A stretch of 64,000 nt of DNA. Source: Smittia aterrima. Its lineage: Eukaryota; Arthropoda; Insecta; Diptera; Chironomidae. The position numbers and the translations under genes were made by a program. Position 1 is the first letter of the stretch, and each line of letters begins with the position of its first letter. Shown here one piece after another: positions 23,581 to 34,500 of the stretch. The notes below the pieces were generated by a model that saw nothing but the letters and a program-made list of their open reading frames with translations, did no database searches and was not told where the DNA came from. Location: NCBI GenBank assembly GCA_033063855.1, contig CP093830.1, forward strand, positions 21,824,854 through 21,888,853. Reading direction: 5' to 3'.

Positions 23581-26137
23581 ATGTATTCGTCTAATCTGGA
23601 CATCTCCAATGCCCAGCAAAACTTGGAAATTATCAAGCAAGCTGTCATCGACTCGGCAGACACAAGTTTGCAACTTGATACGTTGGAAGACCTCAATTCA
23701 CTTCTCTTCATTCTCGATGATCCAATTTTTCGCGATCTCATCAAGATTCAAGATGTAATCGTTGAGTTGAACGGTCAACTGCAGCAGCATCCATCGATCT
23801 TGGCAGCTGACTTTGATATTGTTCCTACAACTGGTGAGCTCGTAATTAACGTTCCGAGGAATTCAGATTACGATCCTTACGTCGATGAGCAAAGAGGTGA
23901 GCTAAACAATTTAATCCTTAGAATCTATTTTTAATATTCCTTAAACATTTTAGTTCCATCAGCTCAAATATCCCCAAGAAGCATCCACAGCCCATCCAAA
24001 TTCAACGGAGAGCAGTTCAACTCTCTTGAGCACAATGGACAACAACACTTGAATGACAATGACATTGAATTGATGACCCGTGAACCAATCGACGAAAGAC
24101 CACAATCTGCGATTAGCAACAACTCAAAGCAGAACGTTGATATTATGGCGAGCGAATGGGCTCAAGTACAAGCAATTGAGTTGGTCAATGACGGAACTGG
24201 ATTAGGATTTGGAATCATCGGAGCAAAGACTTCTGGTGTCATCGTCAAGACGATTCTTGCAGGAGGAGTAGCAGACCGCGATGGACGTCTTCTCTCTGGC
24301 GATCACATTCTTCAAATTGGCGAAGTGAACTTACACGAAATGGTTTCAGAGCAAGTTGCTTCTGTTCTCCGTCAATCAGGAACTCACGTTCGTTTAGTTG
24401 TTGCAAGATCAGTTGATCCACTTAAGACAAATCAAGATGTTGATGGAGGTGCTGCGATCATTCCTTCACGTTTGCTTGCCGATCCTCATGAGCTTCTACG
24501 TTATCTTGCCGCTGCTGGTTATCCTGACATATTCGGGAATTCCCTTGAACTTCCAGAGACAGAGAAATTCACAGTTGAATTGAAAAAGGATGCGAATGGA
24601 CTTGGAATCACAATCGCTGGATATGTTTGTGAGAAGGAAGAATTATCTGGAATTTTCGTGAAGAGCGTTACGCCTGGCAGTGCAGCTGATTGCGGGAAGA
24701 TTCAAGTGAACGATCGAATCATCGAAGTCGATGGACAATCACTTCACGGTTTCTCAAATCATCAAGCAGTTGATGTCTTGAAACAAAGTGGAAACATCGT
24801 CACTTTGTGTCTTGAACGATATCTTCGTGGCCTAAAGTTTGAGCAACTCCAACAAGCAATCGCTGCTAATGAGACGAAGTCGCCACTCACAGCAACCCCA
24901 CCGATGCCTCCCAGCAAACCAATGAGTTCAACTGTTTCGCCAGCATCATCATCTCGTCGGCAGTCATTTAATGACGATAGGAAATTAATAACAACGCGTG
25001 ACTCAGTCGAAACAAAAGTTAAACATGAAAGCGACTATCAAGAACCTGAATCGAGCGTTGATAATGAAGAAGATCTCATTAACGAGCTTAGCAACCAGCA
25101 CATTCACTCCACTCCCAAAGCCCTCCACAAATACCACATCGAGCCTAAGTTGACCAAGGAACATGAAGCTACAATCATCAAAAAGTGGCGAGGCGTTCTC
25201 GGAAATGACGACGACAGTAAAATCATCGTCGCGCAGATAAGGAAGTTTGCAGCGTCAAGTGGATTGGGGATTTCATTGGAAGGAACTGTTGATGTTGAAG
25301 GTGGTCGTGAAGTTCGACCTCATCATTACATTAGATCAATCTTGCCAGAAGGCCCAGTTGGATCGAATGGATTGTTGCGATCAGGAGATGAGCTTTTGGA
25401 AGTTAACAATCAGCGATTACTTGGAATGAATCATATGCAAGTCGTTTCGATTCTCAAGGAACTTCCTCAAGATGTGCGTATGGTTTGTCGACGTGGAATC
25501 ACAGAAATCATTGCATTCACAGAGGAGAACGTTCGAAATTCGCTGCTCGATTCAAGTGACAGCAACAACAATTCAAATGCTCTCTTATCAAGTGATCGAT
25601 TGGTTAAGGCAAAGTCTGATGGAAGCTTGTCAACAACAGTTGGCAATGGCGATGGATTCACAAAGATTAAGTCGAGATCGCTCGAGCCACTGACAGGTCT
25701 AGCGATGTGGAGCAGTCAACCGCAAGTTATTGAACTCGTCAAAGGTGAACGCGGCCTTGGCTTTTCAATTCTTGATTATCAAGATCCTCTCGATCCAAAC
25801 GACACTCTCATCGTTATCAGAAGTCTTGTGCCAGGAGGCGTCGCTCAACTTGATGGTCGATTGATTCCTGGAGATCGATTATTGTTCGTCAATGAAACTC
25901 GATTGGAAAATGCTTCTTTAGATCAAGCTGTTCAAGCATTAAAAGGTAAGATAAGAAAGAATTAATTTTGTCAAATTTTAATAATTTTCAACTCTTTTAG
26001 GTGCTCCAAAAGGCGTTGTTCGAATTGGAATCGCGAAGCCTCTTCCGATGTCAGATTTCGTTGACAGAAATCATTCCGCAACTGAAAGTTTCCAAGATGA
26101 GCTTAAACTCCGCAAGCCCGACATAATTATGGAATGA
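23581..26137 (+). CDS. Patj: Patj, Crumbs-complex L27–PDZ scaffold
   Basis: Three exons, 23581–23896, 23954–25945 and 26001–26137, encode 814 residues (Drosophila Patj is about 870). An N-terminal L27 domain (about 1–65) is followed by four PDZ domains at about 177–257, 309–395, 528–620 and 697–787; their carboxylate-binding loops read GLGFGI, GLGITI, GLGISL and GLGFSI. The four-PDZ layout matches dipteran Patj rather than the ten-PDZ vertebrate protein. Patj binds Stardust/PALS1 through L27 and is part of the apical Crumbs complex in epithelia and photoreceptors. Linkers are Ser/Asn-rich. The final exon supplies the last strand of PDZ4 (GAPKGVVRIGIA). The ATG at 23581 was chosen because SSNLDISNAQQ aligns with the family N-terminus. 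Confidence 0.95.
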
Positions 26138-26591
26138 GATGCAGCGATCGTTGTTCTTCTTTTCACCATTTACAGCTTCGTTAAGTTCATAAAACTTATT
26201 CATCACGATCGTAAAAAGTTTGACGTTTAAACAGTGTTTAGATGATTTTTTTGTTTAACTGCAATTGTGTATCTTCCAATTATTTTTTAACGCACGATTA
26301 AGACGTTTACGCAATCACATTCCCTCTAACATTCCCCTGACTGTATTTAATTTAATCTCACGATATATGAAATTAATGTACTTAAGAGATGTTGATGTTC
26401 AAGACACGAGAAAGACGTTCGATTTGAGAATGTTTTTCGATATATTTCATCAAAAGTATTTATGTGAACAGCAAAGTTTTTGTCTCTTTGTAGAGAGAAG
26501 TTGTAGCCATTTATTTGAGGATTTAAAAATATGAAATGTTGAAACGAATAAAGAAAGAAAAGTTTAAATTATTTAAATGAGAGTAGTTCCT
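26138..26591. other. 3' UTR of Patj, convergent with ZAD zinc-finger gene
   Basis: Patj 3' UTR with AATAAA at 26547–26552, only 40 bp before the stop codon of the convergent zinc-finger gene, so the minus-strand transcript must overlap the end of Patj. No clear minus-strand AATAAA was seen here. The 89-codon frame at 26265 has no recognisable domain and is treated as UTR. Confidence 0.6.
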
Positions 26592-28575
26592 TTACTCAAT
26601 GAACTCCTCGGTGTCTTCAAAGTATTGACTGCTTTCGTCATTGTCGACATCATTATGATCCGGCAGATAATGAACTTTGTAGTGGTCCATAAGATCAACT
26701 TTGAGTTTGAAGCCTTCATTGCAACCTGGATATTCGCAATTGTAGACGTCGTTGTTGTGGGTTCCTACCTCTCCAGTATAATGAACTTTGTAGTGGTCCA
26801 TAACATCAACTTTGAATTTGAAGGCTTCAGTACAACCTGGATACTCGCAATTGTAAACGTTGTTGTTGTGGATATTTATCTTATGATTCGTCAAATCGCC
26901 TTTGCATGTATAAGACTTGCCACAGTCGGAACATTTATGAGGTTTCTAGAAATAAATGAATTAAGTTTCAATTTCTCTTAGATAAATAAAAAGTTCTTAC
27001 CTCTCCAGTGTGAGTTAGAAGATGACGTCGTAGCGACCATTGATTCGGAAATCGTAGCTCACACAGATCGCAGGGAACTTTCTTGTTGTCAATTTTAAGA
27101 TGAACCTTCTGAATGTGATTCTTTAAACTCTTGTGCTCGGTGTAAGAAGAAGCACATTGATCACAAGTAAAGTTCTTTACTTTGAGATGACAACACTGGA
27201 TGTGTCGTTGAAGAGACATTTTACTGGCAAGCTCTGCCGGGCAAAGATTGCAAGAAAATTTTGATCCACTGTGAGTATGTTTGAAGTGTTTGAGGAGAGC
27301 GTCTCGATGAGAGAAGGTTTTGTTACAGTTTTCGTAGTCGCATTGGAAGTTTTTCGGTTGCTCTTCTTGATGCTCCCTTGACATGTGACGATTTAGAGCT
27401 CTACGCGATTCCAAACCCTCAAAGCAAATGTGACAACTAAACTCCTCATTCTTCGTTCGTTTGGTGTCAGTGTAAATCGGCTCAAGCATTTTCCTCTTCG
27501 AAGCTTCGACAGGATCCTTAGGTATATGAGCATTTTTGAGATGTTGAAGTAGAATTGATGTGCTTGTGTTCTTTGTATATTTTGGAATTAGTTTGTCTTC
27601 TTCTTCAACGCAGAGACGACAATAATAGTAATAAGCATCGATTTGTTCTCCCTCAAGATTCTCCAAGACTCCAAAGTAGTCCCAAGCCAAGCTTTTACTT
27701 GAATTCTTAAAGCAATTCACTTTGTATGAAGAAATTCTTTCGTTCAAACGAGTTGCCACTCCATTTTCATGCTCGATCGCCATGTGAATGTTTAGACTTC
27801 CTGCGTTGAGACTTTTCTCGCAAATCTTGCAAGTGACGAGTTCAGGAACATTAGGAGTCGGTACATGAGAATTTTCAATCATGTCTTCTTTGTTTATTCC
27901 GTGAACTCTTGAGAGATGAGAGAACAAGACAGAAGTTGCTGTGGACTCAATTTTGTATTTTGGTTTCAAAGTTTTGAGGTCTTCAACGCAAATTGTACAA
28001 AAGTAAGAGTCTTTCTCCTCTTTAACTGCTTTACCTTCTTCATCGGTGAGAGTTCCAAAGTAATTCCAAACTGCTGATGTTTTGTTTTCAATCTTGCTGC
28101 AGTCAACTGAAAACTTGAATGTTGGCTTAACTTCAGATTCTTCTATGATCTCTTCCTCTTCTCCAGAATCATAGAGAATGTAATCTTTCTCTTCTGATTC
28201 TTCCTCATCTTGATCACCTTCAGGTAATATTTCGTCGTTGATTATCGTAATCGTGTTGGTGTCGATATCAAGCTCCGCGACCAAAATGTCTTCTTTCAAA
28301 TTATCGTCACAATCATTTTTATTAAAATTATCCTCGTGATCGTGGCATGATCTAAGATATCTTTCTGTATTGTTACTTACATCTCTTAGTTTGTAAGCAT
28401 CGAGAATAGTTCGTAGACATTCATGGCAAACTTCTTTTGGCAAATTATCTTCATTTTCGATCTTAACCGGACAAATTATCATTGCAATGACTGAGATTTG
28501 TAATCCTTCGCGTGTTTCACTTATATCAGTTAATGGTCCGCCCTCAGACAAGCACAATCGGCACAAACTACTCAT
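26592..28575 (-). CDS. ZAD zinc-finger protein with two BED-like fingers and nine C2H2 fingers
   Basis: Two exons on the minus strand, 28575–27001 and 26945–26592, encode 642 residues. An N-terminal ZAD (CRLCLSEGG, then CHECLRTILDAYKLRD) mediates dimerisation in insect zinc-finger proteins. A very acidic linker follows. Two BED-like modules (SAVWNYFGTL with CTICVEDL; SLAWDYFGVL with CRLCVEEE, each ending HLxxxH) alternate with C2H2 fingers. Five consecutive C2H2 fingers close exon 1; exon 2 adds three more, the last two nearly identical. The protein is probably a nuclear DNA-binding regulator; its targets cannot be inferred. ZAD C2H2 genes are strongly expanded in holometabolous insects. The joined TGE|KPHKC linker confirms the splice. 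It is head-to-head with a smaller paralog. Confidence 0.88.
26667..26881 (-). repeat. 111-bp tandem duplication of a C2H2 finger
   Basis: Two copies of a finger-encoding unit, starting at 26667 and 26778 with a period of 111 bp (37 codons). By eye about nine of roughly 95 aligned bases differ, so the last two fingers (NCEYPGCTEAFKFKVDVMDH and its copy) are almost the same. The spacing keeps frame. Confidence 0.85.
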
Positions 28576-28697
28576 TTTTTTTAATAAGAACGCTTTTCTT
28601 TCTTGGAATTGTTTTGTTTTTGTTTTTAAATTTCCGAGAAGACAAAAATAATATTTTTAATCGCAAACCGCTTATTTTTTAAATCATTTTATAAATC
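28576..28697. promoter_or_regulatory. 122-bp bidirectional promoter of the ZAD gene pair
   Basis: Only 122 bp separate the start codons of two divergent ZAD genes. It is strongly T-rich on the plus strand next to both starts, with no TATA box. Both 5' UTRs and both core promoters must fit here or overlap the genes, so co-regulation is likely (inference). Confidence 0.6.
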
Positions 28698-29525
28698 ATG
28701 GATTTGTGCAGGATCTGCCGGAATGAATCTGATAATCTTTCGATTAATGGAATAAGAGAAGGACTTCCGATTTCTGTCATTATCATGGTCATTTGCCCCG
28801 TGAAAATCAAATCGGCAGACAAACTTCCGAAATTTATTTGCAAAGAATGTTTGGAAATTATTTTAAAAGCATATTTGTAAGTCAGAAGCTGAAATATTGA
28901 TTAGATTTACTAATTTATTTGAATCTTTTTTAGACTAAGAGACGAGAGCATCGAAAGTGATCGAATATTCCGCAATCAGATTATTGAAGAAACAGAAATT
29001 TCTGTTTACGATGATTTCATTTTGGATCAACCAACTGATGTCAAGAGAGTCAAACTTACAACTGAAGAAGAGGAGAAGTCAATCCAGAAAGTTGAAAACT
29101 TCGAATCGAAGACGCCAAGTATTATTCAAGGCCTCACATTTCAATGCCCAGAAGAAAATTGTGATCAAGAATACAAACTCAAAATTTGTCTTGACATTCA
29201 TCTTGGTCTCGAGCATTCAGGAATTGCTGACAATCCTCCCGAATTCAACGACTTCACTGTTGATACTTCTCAAAGGGAAAATTTGAAATCAATGGCTTGG
29301 GATTACTTTGGAGTTCTTCATAATTGCGATGGCAGCATCGTCGACGATCAGCATTATTATTGTCGCTTATGCGTTGGCAAAGGAATCTATAGAAGCATTT
29401 ACAGGAAATCATCTTCAACAACAACTTTGCTTCATCACATTCGAGATCACCATCTAAACGTAAAAAAGAAACGAAATCGATTTGAAAACTTGGAATTGTC
29501 TTCTATCACTCATTACAAAAGCTGA
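28698..29525 (+). CDS. Small ZAD plus BED-like zinc-finger protein
   Basis: Two exons, 28698–28876 and 28934–29525, encode 256 residues. An N-terminal ZAD (CRICRNES; KLPKFICKECLEIILKAYLL) resembles that of the divergent neighbour over nearly its full length (both have REGL.ISVI.M.ICPVKI). A single C2H2-like unit with the FQCPEENC spacing follows, and then a BED-like module (SMAWDYFGVL, CRLCVGKG, TTTLLHHIRDHH). The basic tail KKKRNRF could be a nuclear signal. It lacks the C2H2 array of its neighbour. It may therefore dimerise through its ZAD without binding the same long site, which is inference. AATAAA at 29550 lies 25 nt after the stop. Confidence 0.82.
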
Positions 29526-29942
29526 CTACACGACAACTTAAAATACTTGAATAAACCTCAAACGACTTGATTTTCTATTTCATCCGTTGATCAATAAATT
29601 CAAAAATAAATAAATTGAGATTCTGTCTACTCAGAGAGCTTGAGTCATTTTTGTGTAAAAATTATTTCTTTGAAAGTTTTTTGTAATTTCTCCATAAATC
29701 AGTGAAAGAACAATCTTTGAGTGTCTGCTCTCGAAATATGAACAGATACTCTTATACCACTGGTAATTGCTTTCTCGTTTCCCATTGAATTACTCAAGTT
29801 CACATGAAAATTATTTTTTCACACCCCACCGAAGACTTTAAAGTGAAATTATTCAATTTGTTCTTTGATTAAAATTGGTTCATTTGTTTCAATAGATTCA
29901 ACATATCAGGAGGGTAACAATTCTCGTGTTGGTGGAAATACA
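29526..29942. other. Upstream region and 5' UTR of Abi
   Basis: After the poly(A) signal of the ZAD gene (29550) the sequence is AT-rich. A good acceptor at 29893–29895 (TTTCAATAG) just before the Abi start suggests a 5'-UTR intron, with the UTR exon 29896–29942; the matching donor and upstream exon were not located. Confidence 0.45.
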
Positions 29943-31457
29943 ATGGACGAAATCATAACTTTGATTAAACAAGATCTTCCTGAAGGCCGCCAGAGCCTGA
30001 AGGATTCGTTTCTCAATCTCGAACGAGTAGCAGAGTATTGCGAAGACTCCTACTATCGGTAAGTCTAATTTCTCTCTCACATGTTGAACTGTAAAACTCT
30101 CACGGTCTAATTCACAGATCGGAAAACAAGAAAGCGGCTTTAGAAGAAACAAAGAACTTCACAACTCAGTCGCTCGCATCCGTCGCTTATCAGATCAACA
30201 CACTTGCATCAAATTACATTCAACTGCTCGATTTGCAAGCTAACAATCTTGCGGAAATGGAGTCACAAATGAATCACATCGCTCAGACAGTGATGATCCA
30301 CAAAGAGAAGGTTGCACGTCGAGAGATTGGAGTGCTCACTGCCAATAAAGTATCAACTCGTCAGTACAAGATCGTGGCGCCATCGAATCCCGAAAAACCA
30401 ATCAAGTATGTACGCAAGCCGATTGATTATTCGCTTTTGGATGACGTCGGCCATGGAATGCATTTGAAGCAACAAGGAGGCAAACGAATGTCAAGCCAAG
30501 TTTCAATGCAATCAAACAACTCATCGGTTCCTCCGCCAACAACGAAGCCGCCAACTCCTCCTCAAATGGGAACTATTCGAGCGAGTAGTGGACCTAAAAT
30601 CATCAGTAGTACTGGAACTTTGGGAAGATCAAAAGGCAGCGAGTATCGAGCTCCGCCAGTCGTTGTTCCGCCTCAAGTGCCATCGCATTACGCTCCTAAC
30701 TATCCGATCGGTCATCCTCGACGTCAGAACAGCAACACATCTGAGCGAGGTCCTGGCTACAGTTCACTGCCGATGCCACCAAGCCAACAAGTTGCTATGC
30801 ACTTAAATCCAAGTCAGCCAATGGTTCATCCATTGCAACAACAGCATTCGCAATATGAAGATCGTAGTAGCATGAATATGCCTCGTAAGTTTAAACTTAA
30901 ATTCTTAAGACTTCAGTGACTAAGTCTCTCTTTTAGCTCCTCCATCTCCGTTGACAATTACGCATTCAAATCTTCACGAGATGCCAGATCAGCATCACAT
31001 TGGATTACATACGCTTTCGCGGAATATGCCACGACCAGGAAGTCAAAGCCCTCCATTGCCACCTCCTCCTGAAGAGCACGCTGATTTCGGTCGACCAAGA
31101 CAACAGAGTTTAGTTGCTCCAATTGTTCCTGAAGATCAGAATTTGCCGGGTTGGGTTCCGAAGAATTACATCGAGAAAGGTAAAATTTGTTTCCTTGTTT
31201 GCTTTGATGAAGGTAATTTAAAATTTTCTATTTTAGTCGTTGCGATTTACGACTACTACGCTGATAAAGATGACGAGCTCAGCTTCCAGGAATCGTCAGT
31301 TCTTTACGTTCTTAAGAAGAACGACGATGGATGGTAAGAACTTTCTTTCTTTCCTTAAACTCAAATATTTAAATCAATTTCTTATTTTAGGTGGGAAGGA
31401 GTTATGGATGGAGTCACTGGTTTATTCCCTGGAAACTACGTTGAACCATGCGTCTAA
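29943..31457 (+). CDS. Abi: Abl interactor (Abi), WAVE complex subunit
   Basis: Five exons, 29943–30058, 30118–30884, 30937–31179, 31237–31333 and 31391–31457, encode 429 residues. The N-terminal coiled-coil region that binds WAVE includes LPEGRQSL and LERVAEYCEDSYYR, the Abi signature. The Abi homeodomain-homologous region follows (YKIVAPSNPEKPIKYVRKPI), then a Pro/Ser/Gln-rich linker and a C-terminal SH3 domain at about 376–429 (AIYDYYADKDDELSF, GLFPGNYVE). Abi links Abl kinase to the WAVE regulatory complex and Arp2/3 actin nucleation. The start was chosen at MDEIITLIKQDLPEGR by family length; upstream in-frame codons are probably UTR. The introns at 31180–31236 and 31334–31390 are both 57 nt. 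Confidence 0.95.
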
Positions 31458-31780
31458 AGATAGTTTATCGTTGATACAAATAAGACTTCTTCAGCTTTAA
31501 AGATGTCGTGACATAGCTTAATCAATCAACATTTTCAATTGACACAGATTATTAAAGAAGCTTTCAAACAAATCGTCACATCCCCAATTAAAATATTTTT
31601 TATTAAACTTCTATCAAGTTTCCTCGACATTATTAATTAAAGTAGTAGAATCATCTAATAACTTGCGTAATTTATATACAAAGCCACTTATTGAATAAAA
31701 TAAAATTAGAGAACTTGATTTGGAATTTTATTTTATAAAATTTGAAGGAATCAAATTAAAGGCTTTTTAGGTGGAAAGTT
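31458..31780. terminator. Facing 3' ends of Abi and NUDT14
   Basis: AATAAA at 31694 (plus, for Abi) and TTTATT at 31727 (AATAAA on the minus strand, for NUDT14) lie only about 30 bp apart. The convergent transcripts should therefore end almost at, or overlap, the same point. Confidence 0.65.
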
Positions 31781-32491
31781 TTACAATTTTGGTGCTTTGT
31801 TAGACAAGAACCAAAGAATACCAAAAAGAAAAGCAGGAGGCGATGTATGCTCAGTTCCTTGCTTCAACATTTCACGAGCTTCGTCAAGAGTCAACTCAAC
31901 GACATCAATCAATTCATCGCCGACGCCTCCTCCAGCTCCGGTGACTTTATCTTCGTCTGTTACTTCACAGTAGAACATAACTTGAAGGCTCCCGGACGTC
32001 CCAACTCCGCTACGATATCTCATCACTTCTTCGATTCGATCTGCCGTCACATCGTAGCCACATTCCTCGATCAACTCTTCCCGAGCAATTTCGACCAATG
32101 GAATTTCTTTATCACAGATTCCAGCGCACAGTTCAATAGTTATGGCGTTTTGCGGAGGGAATTTTTTAGCAAGCTCTTCCGAGTCTAGAACAACTGGCCC
32201 AGCTGTTTCCAAATGTTCACAAATTTGTCCGTAATAAACAGCTGGACGGAACTGCTTGACGACAACGAGTGTGTTCCTTGTTTTATTCAAAACTATGACA
32301 GCAACTGAATCGTGAGCTCTCACAAGGTCTGTTGAGAATTGCATAATTTATTATTTTATTAAAAATCAATTGAATAATTTCTCACCCCAATTTTTTTCTT
32401 TGCCCTTTTGTGTGAAGTGCAATCGAAAAGGTTTCATATAAATCGAATCTGGTGGAAGAGGCCCTAAGCGAACATTTGAAACTTGATCCAT
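31781..32491 (-). CDS. NUDT14: UDP-sugar pyrophosphatase, NUDT14-like Nudix hydrolase
   Basis: Two exons on the minus strand, 32491–32386 and 32328–31781, encode 217 residues (human NUDT14: 222). The family N-terminus (PFRLHFTQKGKEKNWD), HDSVAVIVLNK and VVVKQFRPAVY precede the Nudix box at about 105–127 (GICDKE, then REELIEECGY). MRYRSGVGTSGSLQVMFYCEV follows. NUDT14 hydrolyses UDP-glucose and related UDP-sugars to UMP and sugar-1-phosphate in the cytosol. The exon 2 acceptor (CTCAACAG at 32329) was placed inside the open frame because the G|AC junction restores the family motif NWD..RAHDSV; the in-frame ATG just upstream is intronic. It is divergent from NIFK, 169 bp away. Confidence 0.9.
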
Positions 32492-32660
32492 GATTAATCA
32501 CCAAAAGACTTAAACAAACAAGACGAGCGAAAAACTGAGTTGAGAGCTCTTTGAGTGAACCGCCAGATGTCGCTTGGGTCGAACTTATCAGGGCTCACAA
32601 CTGCGCGACTCGTTACAGACAATCGATTGAGTTTTAGAGTTTTGAAGTTTTTTAAGGAAA
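32492..32660. promoter_or_regulatory. Divergent promoter, NUDT14 and NIFK
   Basis: A 169-bp spacer between two divergent start codons. It is less AT-rich in its centre than the flanks, with no TATA box; probably a housekeeping bidirectional promoter. Confidence 0.5.
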
Positions 32661-34405
32661 ATGCCAGGTGTTGTAAAGAGAACGAAGCAAAAGTCGGCTA
32701 AGAAAGTTGACGCAAAGCCGATGGAAACGAAGCTTATCTCAGAATCGGTAAGTGTCACAAAGAAATCTTGAAGTAAACAAACGCATGACGAAACCACGTT
32801 TTATTTCAGCTTCAGAAACCCAAAACAAAAACGGGACACAAGAAGCATCCGAAACAGAAAAGACGTGGCGTTCTCTACATTAAACATCTTCCTCATGGAT
32901 TCTACGAAGAACAGCTTCGCGGATACTTTTCGCAGTTTGGCGCGATCACACGTTTGCGTTTGGCAAGATCAACGAGAACTCTCGGATCGAAGGGCTACGC
33001 TTTCATTGAATTCCGTTATCCAGAAGTTGCTGAGATTGCTGCTGATGCCATGAACAACTATTTAATGTTCAAGAACATCATCAAAACGAGATTCATCCCT
33101 CCAAGTGATATCAAACACGATTATTTCCGAAGCGGCGTCTCGAAGATCAAGAAAGATGGAAAGAAAATGCTCACATCGAAGACAATTCAAGCTCGCGACG
33201 CTGTCATTGAAAACACAAATCGTTTGATGACTGATGTTGATCAAGACCATCGAACAATTAAAGTTGGATCGAAGATTCAAAAGTCGAAGCAAAAGCTCGC
33301 TGCTCTCGGGATTGATTACGATGTTGACACAGTTGCAATTAACATGGGAGAGGAAGTTATGAAAGCATCTGAGGAAGCAAAACCGAAAACAATTGAAAAT
33401 GCCGAGTTAGCATCTGAAGACGAGGCTGACGAAACATTTGATTTATCGAAGGTTGACATTGAGTCTGAAGATGAATTTGATGATTTTGAGTACGAATCCG
33501 ACGAATCTGATGATGACGATGTAGCAGATGATTTTAAGATTGACCTCGAGACATTGGAGAAAGCGATCAAAGTAGCTAAAGCAGCAAAGTCTAAGGCTAA
33601 GATTGAATTGCCTGTTGAGGTCACAAGCAAAGGAAAGCGCAAGGAGCCAGTCGCTGAGACTTCAGCGCCAATCAAGAAAGCTAAGAAAGGAAAGGAGAAC
33701 AAATCGGAAGTTAAAGTTGAACCTGAGCCAGAGACTGTAAAGAAATCTGGAAGAAAAGCTGCTGCAAAAGCTAGCAAAGTCACAGAAGAAATTACTCCAA
33801 GCAGTCCAGTGCAAGCTCCCAAGAAAAAACAAGCAAAGCGAGCTGCTAAAGCAAAAGAATCTGCTGAAGTGTCTGAAGATGTTCCTGTTAAGAAAGCTGG
33901 CAAGAAAGCAGCTGAAAAAGTCGCAAAAGAATCTGTTGAAGTATCCGAAGCTGTTCCTGTTAAGAAAGCTCCAGTTGTGAAAGAGAAGAAAGCAGCAGCC
34001 AGCAAGAAGAAGGCAGAAACTCCTGTACCGACAGAAAAACCAACGAAAGCAACGAAAAAAGCAAAAGAACCAGTAGCAGTATCTCCAGTAGCAGAAGCAT
34101 CTCCTAAAACTAAAACAACAAAAGGAAAGAAAGCTGAAAAGACTCCGCAACCAGAATCGCCGAAGCAAAAACCGAAACGAGCTGCCAGGAAAGTTGTTCA
34201 ACAAGAAGAAAGTCTAGCTCCAGTGAAAACGAAGAAACTCGCTAAGACTTCAACTGCTATCGAGAAAAAGAAACCAGCAAAAGTTGCTGACAAGAAACTT
34301 AAAGCAGCAGCCAACATTGTAACCTCAGCAGACAGCGCAGATATTGTTAAATTAGTCAAAGGCAAAGAAGTTAAGGGAAAGAAGAAAGGAGCCGCTAAGA
34401 AATAA
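32661..34405 (+). CDS. NIFK: NIFK-like nucleolar RRM protein with long Lys-rich tail
   Basis: Two exons, 32661–32747 and 32810–34405, encode 560 residues. A basic N-terminus is followed by one RRM at about 50–128 (RNP2 LYIKHLP; RNP1 SKGYAFIEF), then the NIFK-type segment with FIPPSDIKHDYF. Next comes an acidic stretch (EDEFDDFEYESDESDDDD) and about 290 residues of Lys/Ala/Glu/Pro low-complexity sequence reminiscent of histone H1 tails. NIFK (MKI67 FHA-interacting nucleolar phosphoprotein; yeast Nop15) functions in large-subunit pre-rRNA processing in the nucleolus. Human NIFK has about 293 residues, so the tail roughly doubles the protein. The acceptor is ambiguous by two codons (CAG at 32809 or 32815), both in frame. 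AATAAA at 34431. Confidence 0.88.
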
Positions 34406-34500
34406 TTAAACAAATCATTCAAGCATTTTCAATAAAAGAATTCTTTAATTTTCTCAAATCACTTCTCGTTTTTAACTAAATTTATTAAATTATTTTCTAA
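34406..34500. terminator. Interlocked poly(A) signals of NIFK and the Mox homeobox gene
   Basis: Only 95 bp lie between the two stop codons. AATAAA for NIFK is at 34431–34436 and TTTATT (AATAAA on the minus strand) for the homeobox gene is at 34481–34486. Cleavage 10–30 nt beyond each signal would bring the two ends together or make them overlap. Confidence 0.7.

Noticed and set aside
32329..32344. In-frame ATG just upstream of NUDT14 exon 2
   Set aside because: It lies in the intron; the acceptor CTCAACAG at 32329 restores the conserved NWD junction with exon 1.
33316..34422. Long minus-strand open frames opposite NIFK
   Set aside because: Ser/Phe/Ala-rich antisense shadows of the Lys/Ala/Glu-rich NIFK tail.
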